A stretch of DNA of 64,000 nt from contig NZ_RQRS01000006.1 of NCBI RefSeq assembly GCF_004335085.1, positions 1 through 64,000 of the forward strand, read 5' to 3'. The stretch is from Pedobacter nototheniae (GTDB taxonomy: Bacteria > Bacteroidota > Bacteroidia > Sphingobacteriales > Sphingobacteriaceae). Positions 1 to 9,600 of this stretch are shown one piece after another (the first letter of the stretch is position 1; the number at the start of each line of letters is the position of its first letter). The position numbers were made by a program, and so were the translations under genes. The notes beneath the pieces are model-generated. The model saw nothing but the letters and a program-made list of their open reading frames with translations. It had not been told where the DNA came from and did no database searches.

Positions 1-70
1 GTAGCTGCTCTAAAGCTGAATCTTCAAATGCTTTATAATTGAAGTGCTGCTCTTCTTGTTGATCTGACAT
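1..70 (-). CDS. Partial CDS, N-terminus of probable IS256-family transposase
   Basis: Only the first 23 codons are inside the window, starting at an ATG at position 70 and reading MSDQQEEQ..FNYKAFEDSALEQL. IS256-type transposases of Bacteroidota commonly start with a short acidic stretch and an F-[DN]-[FY]-x-x-F-x-x-x-A-[LI]-x-x-L pattern, which fits. The terminal-repeat-like sequence just upstream supports the call. The fragment is too short to be certain; it could be an unrelated small protein. Confidence 0.45.
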   Translation of the reverse strand, partial: MSDQQEEQHFNYKAFEDSALEQL

Positions 71-127
71 AATTCCTATGTTTAAAGTTATTAATTTTCT
101 TTTTGACACAGTTTATTGAACAGACCC
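1..127. mobile_element. End of an IS256-like insertion sequence (cut by window edge)
   Basis: A TTTTGACACAGTTTATTG-like stretch followed by AACAGACCC at about 101-127 resembles the terminal inverted repeats of IS256-family elements, whose outer end reads roughly GGGTCTGTTC and whose inner part contains CTGTGTCAAA. A reading frame starts about 57 bp inside it on the minus strand, the usual distance to an IS256 transposase start. The other end lies outside the window, so neither the matching repeat nor the target duplication can be tested here. The outer end is only 22 bp from the stop codon of the neighbouring hypothetical gene. Confidence 0.5.
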
Positions 128-148
128 AGGGATGATTGTTTTCATAAT

Positions 149-895
149 TTAAATTTTTACGGACTTAAATGGGATGCCCGAAATTTGTTTGTATTGTGGA
201 TTATTCGATCCAAAAATAGATTTTACATAGTTTTTGACATTAAAAGCAAGGGCAACTATACCTGTTTCGGCATCATACAATATCTTATCACGGTTGACGC
301 GAAAGGTGCTCAGCTGGGAATTGTTTGCTATCACGTCGCGGTTTTTGTTGAGTAAGCTGTCGTATAAATTACTGAGGGTAATTTGTTGCAGGTCTACCTC
401 ATTAGGCGCATAATTGGGAATGGTGGCTAAGAGTTTAATTAGCTTATCGAAGGTATCAACCAGGCTATCGAAACTTTGTTGCGAGGCGGAGATCTGATTA
501 ACAATGACTCCGCTAGCCGCAAGCTTTTGTTTTTCATCATCATTTAACTTGGCTGATACTCTTTGGCCTTGCATTTTACGATGATGTGTTGCAACATTAT
601 CAATTACCTGCTGACCTACATCACTTGCTTTAACGGCATTCATAATACGGGTACTTAATTTTTTCAAAGACTCAAATGCCAAATCACGTGCAGCAATTGC
701 ATTACTGTTCTTCGCCGCCATATCATTTACCTGCTGGTTGGTGGACAGGGCTAGCGCTGCGCTATTCTTTAAATTGCTTAACTGAATGTTGACATTACTA
801 GGGTTGTACACTGCGCCGTAATCGGTTAAAAAGGCAATTAGCGTTTCGAAATTAGCTACGTCTTTGTTGTGGCCTGTGTCGTTTGTTTTAGACAT
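149..895 (-). CDS. Hypothetical protein, soluble, 248 aa
   Basis: I do not recognise this family. The protein has no signal peptide or membrane segment and is predicted mostly helical. It is rich in Asn, Ala, Gln and Ser, with a basic patch (HHRKMQGQRVSAKLNDDE) near residue 105-122 and a run of alternating polar/hydrophobic residues that could form a helical bundle. The start ATG at 895 gives MSKTNDTG. It stands alone, transcribed away from the small lipoprotein at 1044 and ending just before the insertion sequence, so the context gives no function. Codon use looks like that of the neighbours, and the length and composition support a real gene. Confidence 0.7.
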   Translation of the reverse strand: MSKTNDTGHNKDVANFETLIAFLTDYGAVYNPSNVNIQLSNLKNSAALALSTNQQVNDMAAKNSNAIAARDLAFESLKKLSTRIMNAVKASDVGQQVIDNVATHHRKMQGQRVSAKLNDDEKQKLAASGVIVNQISASQQSFDSLVDTFDKLIKLLATIPNYAPNEVDLQQITLSNLYDSLLNKNRDVIANNSQLSTFRVNRDKILYDAETGIVALAFNVKNYVKSIFGSNNPQYKQISGIPFKSVKI

Positions 896-1043
896 GATAT
901 TGTGTTTAAAAAGTAAATATTAATTATTTATTGGTGGTAAGGTAGTCTTATTTATGATACGTAATGCGTAGAGCATATTATTTTTTTAGAAAAGGTACGG
1001 GTAACCGTAAATTTTACTCCTCATAGCCCGGTATCTTGGCGGT

Positions 1044-1259
1044 ATGAAAAGATTTTATTATATCTTGTTTTTAACCGTGAGTCTGCTAGCCTGTAGTAAA
1101 GAAAGTGAAGTAGGGGCAGATATAGATACTGAAACTTATAGACCATGCGGTACATATAAATCAGGGCAAAAATTATATCAAGGCTCAAAAGGTGGTTGTT
1201 TTTATTACAATGGTAATGGTAATAAGGAATATGTGGAGAGGAGTGCGTGCAAGTGTTAA
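1044..1259 (+). CDS. Small lipoprotein with GGxYY...K.YV adaptor-like motif, 71 aa
   Basis: A lipoprotein signal is clear: MKRFYYILFLTVSLLAC with the lipobox Cys at residue 17, followed by SKES. The mature part is about 54 residues with four further Cys (PCGTY, GGCFYY, SACKC). Its centre reads YQGSKGGCFYYNGNGNKEYV. This resembles the short GGxYYxNxxGxKxYV motif of the 'PBCV-specific basic adaptor' type found at the ends of secreted or viral proteins. The function is unknown; the envelope is the likely location. It is monocistronic, with no hairpin seen before the 3' end of nhaA. Confidence 0.65.
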   Translation: MKRFYYILFLTVSLLACSKESEVGADIDTETYRPCGTYKSGQKLYQGSKGGCFYYNGNGNKEYVERSACKC

Positions 1260-1447
1260 TTCAGCTTTGTGTTTTAACGAGTGATATTAGAAATTTGCAA
1301 ACCTCAGCTTATTTGTCTATAGTACAAGCTGAAAATTTCAAGAAATATAATACCACAAAATATACTCGCACAGAATGTTTAAAACTAAATAATTTTCTTG
1401 GCGCTATTTGCTTATTAACTTTGTGCTCTTTGCTGTTAAATGTACAC

Positions 1448-2602
1448 CTAAACCTTCTTCACCGATTTTAAAAACACAAACCCCACAACCCCCGATAAAA
1501 CTGATGCCGTTAATATAGCAAACTTGGCTTCCAGTATATGTAGCGGATCACTAAAAGAAAGCAGGGCAATAAAAATAGACATGGTAAAGCCAATTCCTGC
1601 AAGCATGCCTAAACCTAAAATATGTTTCCAGCCGGCACCAGAAGGTAGATTGGCGAATTTCAATTTTACGGCAAGCCAGCTAAAAAGGGTAACACCAATG
1701 GTTTTACCAACAAAAAGCCCGACAACAATTCCTAAACCTAGCGGAGAGAATAAGCCCGAAATCATTTCCTTTTGAAAGGTGATATTGGTATTCGCCAGTG
1801 CAAAAATTGGCATAATAAGATAGTTAACAGGCGTGGTTAAAAAATGCTCCAACTTTTCTAAAGGCGATTCTACGTCTGTATCATTGGTAGGGATGGTAAA
1901 GGCCAATAGTACACCTGCTATGGTTGCGTGGATGCCCGAATGGTGAATAAAATACCATAAGAATATGCCTGGAATTAAGTAGAAGAATAGATTTTTTACG
2001 CCGAAATAATTCATTAAACCAAGAATAACCATAATGCCGCCTGCCATTAATAGGTAGTCAAAATGAATTTGGTTGGTGTAGAAAACGGCAATTACTAAAA
2101 TGGCACCTAGATCATCGACAATGGCTAGTGCTGCTAAAAATATTTTTAAACTGGTGGGTACGCTTTTACCCAGCATGGCAATAATGGCGAGCGCAAAGGC
2201 AATATCAGTTGCCATTGGGATGCCCCATCCTGATGCACTTTCAGTACCTTTATTAAACAAAAAATAGATGGATGCTGGTACAATCATTCCGCCTAAAGCA
2301 GCAATAACCGGTAATGAAGCCTTTTTAAGGGATGATAGTTCGCCTTCTAACAATTCACGCTTAATTTCTAGGCCAACTAAAAGAAAAAAGATAGCCATAA
2401 GGGCATCATTAATCCAGGCTAAAATAGTGTAGTTAACAGCACCGAAACCCAATTTAGTTTGTAAAAAGCTTTCAAAACCTTCTTTTGAGGCTGTATTGGC
2501 AATTAAGAGAGATATGGCTACACATATTAACAAAAGGAAGCCTCCAACTTGTCCGGAACGAAAAAACCTTTTAAATACTTCTAAATTGATCAGTTTAGCC
2601 AT
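1448..2602 (-). CDS. nhaA: Na+/H+ antiporter NhaA
   Basis: Inner-membrane antiporter that exchanges internal Na+ for external H+ and supports sodium and alkaline-pH homeostasis. The 384-residue length is typical of the family. The paired aspartates of the transport site are at residues 163-164 (AIVDDLGAI), the same numbering as in the E. coli enzyme, and the conserved ATDIAFALA segment has Asp133. About eleven or twelve hydrophobic segments fill the protein. The ATG at 2602 (MAKLINLEVFKRFF) is preceded by a purine-rich GGAGG-like stretch on the minus strand. It is probably transcribed alone, since the upstream gene ends in a hairpin at 2643-2672 read in the opposite sense of entry into nhaA. 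Confidence 0.95.
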   Translation of the reverse strand: MAKLINLEVFKRFFRSGQVGGFLLLICVAISLLIANTASKEGFESFLQTKLGFGAVNYTILAWINDALMAIFFLLVGLEIKRELLEGELSSLKKASLPVIAALGGMIVPASIYFLFNKGTESASGWGIPMATDIAFALAIIAMLGKSVPTSLKIFLAALAIVDDLGAILVIAVFYTNQIHFDYLLMAGGIMVILGLMNYFGVKNLFFYLIPGIFLWYFIHHSGIHATIAGVLLAFTIPTNDTDVESPLEKLEHFLTTPVNYLIMPIFALANTNITFQKEMISGLFSPLGLGIVVGLFVGKTIGVTLFSWLAVKLKFANLPSGAGWKHILGLGMLAGIGFTMSIFIALLSFSDPLHILEAKFAILTASVLSGVVGFVFLKSVKKV

Positions 2603-2642
2603 GGAGGTAAAAATAACAAAAAGGAGGCGATAGGCAATAAAA

Positions 2643-2672
2643 AAGCGGGTTAATCTTTCAATTAACCCGCTT
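2643..2672 (-). terminator. Rho-independent-type hairpin after the PorP/SprF gene
   Basis: AAGCGGGTTAAT and ATTAACCCGCTT form a perfect 12-bp stem around a short loop, starting 14 bp after the end of the PorP/SprF gene. It is A/T-flanked on both sides and lies between that gene and nhaA. Confidence 0.8.
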
Positions 2673-2685
2673 ATATTTAAAATGT

Positions 2686-3606
2686 TTAAGGTTTCTTTCG
2701 CAGGTTTAAGCGAACACTGATTTCGAAATCTCCGTCAGTATAACCACTTATTGCAGAAGTAGCGGTGTTGTAGTAAGCCATAAAATATAAAGTAGATTTA
2801 TAGTTCATTCCAAAGCCTACTGTTGCATTTTCTGTACTATGATACATAGCCATAACGTATAATTTATCGTTTGCAAATGTTGCATTTACGCCGGCATCCC
2901 ATAGGTTATCATAGTTTTTAATTCCTCTAAAAATACCTTTTGGCTCTAAGCTTACTCCATTTAATCCTGTTCCAAAATTAAACTTATAACTAACTGCCGA
3001 ATAAAATACGGGTTTATCTGCATAGTTTAAATCGTCTTTTCTGAAAACCGATCTCATATTAGGTACAGCACCTTCAATATTTAGACCGTTGGAAGTATAT
3101 GAAACTCCAAAATCACCATCAAGGTAATAGCCACGATCATTAAAACGGGCGATAGATGGATCGTTGATGTCGCTATTTCTAATGCTGCTTAAATCTAACT
3201 TATCCTGGCTTGCACCAAATGAAACACCAAAGTTTAATTGCTGATCTTCATTGTTTAAAGGTAGGTGATAGGCAAAAGTTCCTACGGCTTTGGTGCGTTG
3301 TATTCCACCTGCTTTTTCGTTATAAATGTTTACACCCCAGCCCACTTTATTCAATTGTTGATCTAGCGTAATGCTTTGTGTAATGGGTGCACCAGGAATG
3401 TTACTCCATTGCTTGCGAAAGCTACCGTTGATATTAAAACCTTCGGTTATACCAGCCATAGATGGATTTACCAAATACCTGTTTTGAAAGTATTGGCCAT
3501 TTAATGGCAGAATTTGTGCTTTTGCAGTGTTAAATAATAATATAGTTGTTGCAAATAAGACTGATACACGAGTCGCTTGCTTTATGTTTTTTGTAATTGC
3601 TTTCAT
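2686..3606 (-). CDS. PorP/SprF family outer-membrane protein (type IX secretion partner)
   Basis: PorP/SprF proteins are outer-membrane barrels needed for secretion or surface attachment of their neighbouring large type IX secretion substrates. This 306-residue protein has a signal peptide (..LFATTILLFNTAKAQ) followed by the family hallmark start QILPLNGQYFQNRYLVNPSMAG, then FRKQWSNIPGAP and repeated beta strands ending in ISVRLNLRKKP. The gene lies 10 bp downstream of the giant surface protein gene on the same strand, the arrangement seen for sprB/sprF pairs, so the two are very likely one operon. The partner carries a matching C-terminal domain. Closed by the hairpin at 2643-2672. Confidence 0.9.
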   Translation of the reverse strand: MKAITKNIKQATRVSVLFATTILLFNTAKAQILPLNGQYFQNRYLVNPSMAGITEGFNINGSFRKQWSNIPGAPITQSITLDQQLNKVGWGVNIYNEKAGGIQRTKAVGTFAYHLPLNNEDQQLNFGVSFGASQDKLDLSSIRNSDINDPSIARFNDRGYYLDGDFGVSYTSNGLNIEGAVPNMRSVFRKDDLNYADKPVFYSAVSYKFNFGTGLNGVSLEPKGIFRGIKNYDNLWDAGVNATFANDKLYVMAMYHSTENATVGFGMNYKSTLYFMAYYNTATSAISGYTDGDFEISVRLNLRKKP

Positions 3607-3616
3607 GTCCCTGTAA

Positions 3617-6600
3617 TTAGTCTCTTATAATGTTGATAAAACCTTTGAAATTTCCAAGTCCAGAACCCATATCGAGGATATAATAATAAGTTCCTTCGGA
3701 TAGTGGACTGCCATTTAGCGTACCGTCCCAATCATTGTTATAGCCTTGTTTGGTGTACAATACGCGACCTGCTTTATCAAATATTTTTAAGGTGTTGTTA
3801 GGATAGTAATCGATGTTCTTAATGATGAATTTATCGTTATAACCATCTCCGTTAGGTGTTAATACTGTTCCTGCTTCTAACTTATAATCTTCTACAATTT
3901 GAATATTAATAGTTTGGTCGCTAGTACAACCGCTTGCATTTGTAACCACTACACGGTAATTACCGCTCTGTTTTGGTCTTATGGTTATGGCAGCAGTATT
4001 TTGTCCGCTTACAATCTCCGCGCCAGTCCAACTGTATTGAGCGCCACCAGTGGCTGATAAAACAAGGGCATCACCTTTAGAAACTGTTAAACCTTTATTG
4101 CTTGTAATAGATACCATCGGTAAAGCATTAATGGTTACCGTTGCATTACCCGTTTGCAACTGATTTGCATAAGCATCGCTTACGCTAACCAAATTGTAGG
4201 TAAATGTACCTACAGTATTGGTTGGAGCATTAATAGTTGCTGTAGTGGTATTGGTGGTAATGGTACGGTTGCTACCGCCGTTAATGTTATAAGTAAAGGT
4301 ATAAGGTGCAGTACCTACAGAACCTGTAAAGGTTACTACCGGAGCATTTGAGCCAGCACATGTGGCTGTTGTACCTGCAATAGTTGCTACTGGTAATGGA
4401 CGAATAATTATCGTTGCCGAACCTGTTTGCGGTTGACCGCAGTTTGCATCGGCAATGTTAACCAGGTTGTAAACAAATGTGCCAACTGCATTTGTTGGTG
4501 CATTAACGGTTGCTGTAGTGGTATTTGAACTAACTGTACGGTTTGTACCTCCGTTAATATTATAGGTAAAGGTATAAGGTGCAGTACCATTTGTGGCGGT
4601 AAAAGTAATAACTGGTGCTGTTGCATTTTGAGGTACAGCTGTTGTACCGCTAATGCTTGCAGTAGCTAATGCTCTAACCAAAACGGTAGCTGTACCTGTT
4701 TGGTTTTGATTAGCATAGGCATCAGCAACACTTACTAAATTGTAGTTAAAAGTACCTGCAACATTTGTTGGTGCATTTACTGTAACAGTTGTATTTACTC
4801 CTGTAGTTGTAATGGTTTGGTTTGTGCCACCATTAATGTTATAAGTAAAGGTGTAAGGCCCAGTACCTACCGAACCTGTAAAGGTTATAGCTGTTGAACC
4901 TGTTGTTATACAAGTTGCGGTTGTACCTGCAATAGTTGCTACAGGAAGTGGACGGATAATTACCGTTGCAGAAGCTGTTTGCGCCTGACCGCAGTTTGCA
5001 TCCGTTACATTTACTAAATTGTAATTAAAGGTACCTGCTACATTTGTTGGTACGGCTACTGTAGCTGTGTTTCCAACTGATGTTACGGTTTGTGTTGTAC
5101 CACCATTAATATTATAAGTAAAGGTGTATGGTGCAGTACCATTAGCGCCTGTAAAAGTAATATTAGGTGCTGTGGCATTAATAATTATAGCTGTTGTACC
5201 GCTAATGCTTGCAGTTGCCAAAGGTGCTACGGTAATTGTGGCTGTTCCAGTTTGGTCTGATCCGCAGTTGGCATCATTTACTTTTACCAAGTTGTAAGCA
5301 AAAGTACCTGTTGCATTTGCTGGGACAGTAATGGTTGCAACATTGCTTGCTGCAGTAGTTGTAATGGTTTGGTTTGTACCACCATTAATGTTATAAGTAA
5401 AAGTATATGGAGCTGTACCGTTTGCGCCTGTAAAGGTAACAATTGGTGCAGTTGCATTTAAACATACCGTTGTTGTACCTGTTACTGTAGCAGTTGCAGC
5501 TGCAGTAGTGGTAAGCTTAAATGTTTTGGTAATTTTATCTACACCACCAAAATCAGTACCGCCATTATCCATTACCGTTACCGTGATGTTTGCTACACCA
5601 TTTACATTATTTTTTAGGTGATAGGTAATTAATCCCTTATCAGTTCCATTTGCTGCTACAGTTAAAACATCAAATAAGTTTGCATTATCTGAAGTAACAG
5701 ATAGGCTAGTGGTTTGTGCTGTTTCAGGACCTGCAGAAATACCTGTTAAAGGAATGGTTAGGTTTGTTGTATTGTAACATGTTTTTTGATCTGCTACAAC
5801 ATCCAAAGTTGGTGCACCATTACCAAATAAGTATCTGGTTTTAATTGGGTAGTGATCTGTTGTTGTTGTACTATAATTTGTTACTAAGCTTTTTACATTA
5901 TCTAATACTTCAGCCGATGCGGAAATGTAATTGGTGTTTAAGCTTTTGCTTACTATAACATTATCAATAACCGTTGGGAAACCTGCTGTAGATTGCTTTC
6001 CTGCTAAACTTAATGGTAGGGTAAGTGGGAAATAATTGGCTACATCTTTGGTGAAATCAGAGTAAGATGTACCTGTTCCTGCTGGCATTGGTGCAATGGT
6101 TTTATCTGCATCCAATACGTCGTTAAAGTCGCCAAGGATAATAACCTTCTTATCTTTTAAATTTGCATCAATCCACGCTTTAAGCTGAACGTTACCATCT
6201 TTTCTACGATTGTAAGAGTCTATTTGTGCAGCGGTTGTACCTGTGTTTGCCTTCGCATGTATTTCTATAAAATATACAGTATCAAGTTTGTTGTTAATTT
6301 TTACTTGAGCCTGCATCAGAAAAGGGAAACGACCTGATGACCAGTTTTTATAAGGAGATCCATCAGCACTATTTGTTAAGTTACTTGGATAATAAGTATC
6401 TCTTAATACTCCAAAAACATTTAATGGTTTTACCTTATCCGTACGATACATAAAGGCAAGCTTTTGGGTTGATTTATAACTATAACTTGTTCCGTTTACC
6501 GTACGTTCATCATTTTCATCATTAGCGTAAGAACCGAACTTGCTGAAGATTACATTATAACCTGCTGGCAATACTGTATTTCTAAATAAAGTAGTATCTA

Positions 6601-9600
6601 CAACTTCTGCAAAGCCATAAATATCAGCATTAATGCTATTTACAATTGTTTTTACGTTTGCAGCTTGTAAGTTATCATCTTTTGGATCTTGAGCTGGGCT
6701 TCCAAACCATTCTATATTCCAGTTTACAACCTGAAGGCTATTTGTAATATCAAAAGTATTACCTGTTAAGCTTACAAATTTATTAACAGCACCATTTGAT
6801 GCGATGCTTACATTGCCATTATAGTTGGTATTAGCTGTTGATGGCGAAAATTTAGCATAAACCGTTTGAGAAGTGTTGTTAATATCAGCTTTAGCGTATG
6901 ATAATGTGTTGCCAAAAGTACCGCCACTTGTTTTAGCAATTGTAAAATTAGCAGGAGCCGTTAAGGTAACATCATCCGTTAAATTACCAGCAGAGAAACC
7001 AAATGTTTTCTCAGGAGAGCTTGTCCCACTTGCTTGAAAGCCAAAACTTAAGCTTGATGGAGAGGTTGTAATATCAACCGCAGGTGGTGTACTCGAATTT
7101 AATACCTGGAAATCATCAACTGTCCAGCGGCTTGCTGATGACGTTGTTGAGTTATAAATAATGGCAACGTAAACTGGAGTTGCTTTATATGAAGTTAAAT
7201 CAATATTATCTGATTTTGTCCAAACATCAGTACCCGTTTCAGGAAATTTACCATCAATAGTTGTCCATGTAGCTAAGGCCGGATCTCCTGATCCTCTATA
7301 GTTTGTTGAAATTTTTAATTGAAGTTTATCTCCGGCAAATGCAGATCTCGTCCAGAAGGATAGAATTGCATAGTTGAAAGTTGAAAGGTTTAAAGCCGGA
7401 GAAATTAACCAATCTTCATTTAAAATGTTTCCGCCAGCGTATCCGTTAATTTGAAGCGCATTACCTGTGCTTGCTTTTCCTGCTGGATCAGAAGCATCAT
7501 GACCAAATGTTGTTGTACAGCCCCAGGTTTGAGCACCTGTTACGCTGTATTGATAAAAACCATCAGATAATGCTGAGCTTCCAACCGTTGTACAGTTTTC
7601 AAAATTAAAGGTTGTTTGATTTGGATCTGTACCAGGACCTGTTAAACCTAGGCTAATTGTTTTTGCACCAGTACTAACATGTGAAATTGTACCTGTAGCA
7701 TTACCAATAGCTGTTGGCTTAAAGCGAACATAAATGGTTTGATTGCTTACTAAATCAGTCGTTGCATAATTTAATGAGGTAAGAAAAGTAGTACCATCTT
7801 TAGAAATGGTGAAAGGTCCAGTTGCGGTTACCGAAACAGGATTGGTTAAATTACCACCAGAAAGTATATATGTTTTAGATGCAGAGGTACTGTTAACCGC
7901 CTGACTACCGAATGCCAATGTGGTTGGTGTAACTTTTAAATAAGGACCAGTGGTAGAGGCTGGCTCTGTAAAGCTTGAGTTTTGAGGTTCAGGTGATCTT
8001 AAAATAAAATCTGTAGCATTATCATCGCTATCATAGCCGTTTCCTGCAAATTCTTCTGTACCGCCAATAGCTAAGGTAGCAGCTGTAGAGTTTGGACTTG
8101 CCTTACGCTCAATAGAAGTAGTATTTGTGGTAGCAACAGCAGGGGCTATACCTTCAAAGCCATTTGCAGTACCAAAGCCTACCAAATCAATAATGTTAGC
8201 ACCTGTAGGTTTTATACCTGTTTGTATTGTACTTGTATTGCTTAAAAGTACTTTACCAGCAGTGCCAGATAAGTTTAATGTTCCAATCTTATCAGGCGTT
8301 GGTAAATCTAATGTACCAGCGGCACCTGCAGCTTCTTGTACTAAATAAAAGCCTTTTGCTGGGATTGTGCCAGAAAGAACTGTTGCAGACCAGTTTCCAG
8401 TTCCGGTTGCACTTGCGTATTGCACGCTCCATCCGGTTAAATCAACAGCCGTATTAGTTGGGTTATAAAGTTCAATAAAGTCGTTTTTATAAATCGCTCC
8501 GCTATTACCACCACCACCATAAACTTCAGAAATTACCACGTGGTTTGCACCAACTGGTTCAATTACAGTAGAGTTTTGTGGGTTAGGTGCTTGTGTTACA
8601 AAATCGGTATTATTGTTATCTGTATCGTATCCATTTCCTTCAAATTCTTCAATACCACCCACAGCTAATGTTGCTGTAGTAGAAGTTGCAGAAGCTTTTC
8701 TTTCTATAGATGTGCTATTGGTAGTAATAGGGGCTGCGGCTGTACCTTCAAAACCATTAGCTGTACCAAAACCCACTAAATCTACAATTTGTGTACCTGT
8801 TGGTTTTGCGCCTGTTTGCAAAGTCAAAACATTTGCCAGCAGTACTTTACCTGATGAACTCGATAATGCTAAAGTTCCAATTTGATCTGGTGTTGGTAAA
8901 TCCGTTGTACCTCCAGTGCCAGCTGCCTCTTGAATTAAGTAGAAACTTTTAGCAGGTATAGTGCCTGTTAATGGTGTTGATTGCCATGTTGTATTAGTTG
9001 CGCCACTATATTGCACGCTCCAACCTGTTAAATCAATAGCGGCATTTGTTGGGTTGTATAATTCAATAAAGTCATTTTTGTAAGTAGAACCACTGTTACC
9101 TCCACCGCCATAAACTTCAGAAATAACTACATGCGCTTGTGGGGCAGGAGGTGTTGTTCCTGTTCCTGTTAAACCAATATTTAAAGTTGTAGCTCCTGTA
9201 CTTACATGTACAACATTATCTGTAGAAACTATAGCAGCTGTTGGACTAAAGCGTACGTTCACGGTTTTGGCTGTAGCTAATTCGGCAGCAGTGTATGTTA
9301 TAGAAGCAACGAAAGTATTATTATCTTTTGAAACTAAAAAAGGAGCATTAGTGCTTACAGTAACATCGTTTGTAATACCGCTGCCACTTAATGTATAAGA
9401 TTTGGTTGATGTGCTTCCGATAACCAAGCTTCCAAAATCAAGAGAACTTTGATCTGCCGATAAAACTGCCGCTTGTCCTACACCTGTTAATGATACCGAT
9501 GGTGGATTAGAAACACCGCCACCTACAGTAGTAACAGTGCCATTGGCTGTGCCAGAATTTGTAGGGGTAAAATTTACATAAACTGTTTTACTTCCAGTAA

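Noticed and set aside
1247..1471. 74-codon frame after the small lipoprotein
   Set aside because: Overlaps the lipoprotein stop and the nhaA end, with no protein-like features.
4130..5500. Separate plus- and minus-strand frames inside the giant gene
   Set aside because: They are shadows produced by the repetitive coding sequence of the 2344-residue protein.
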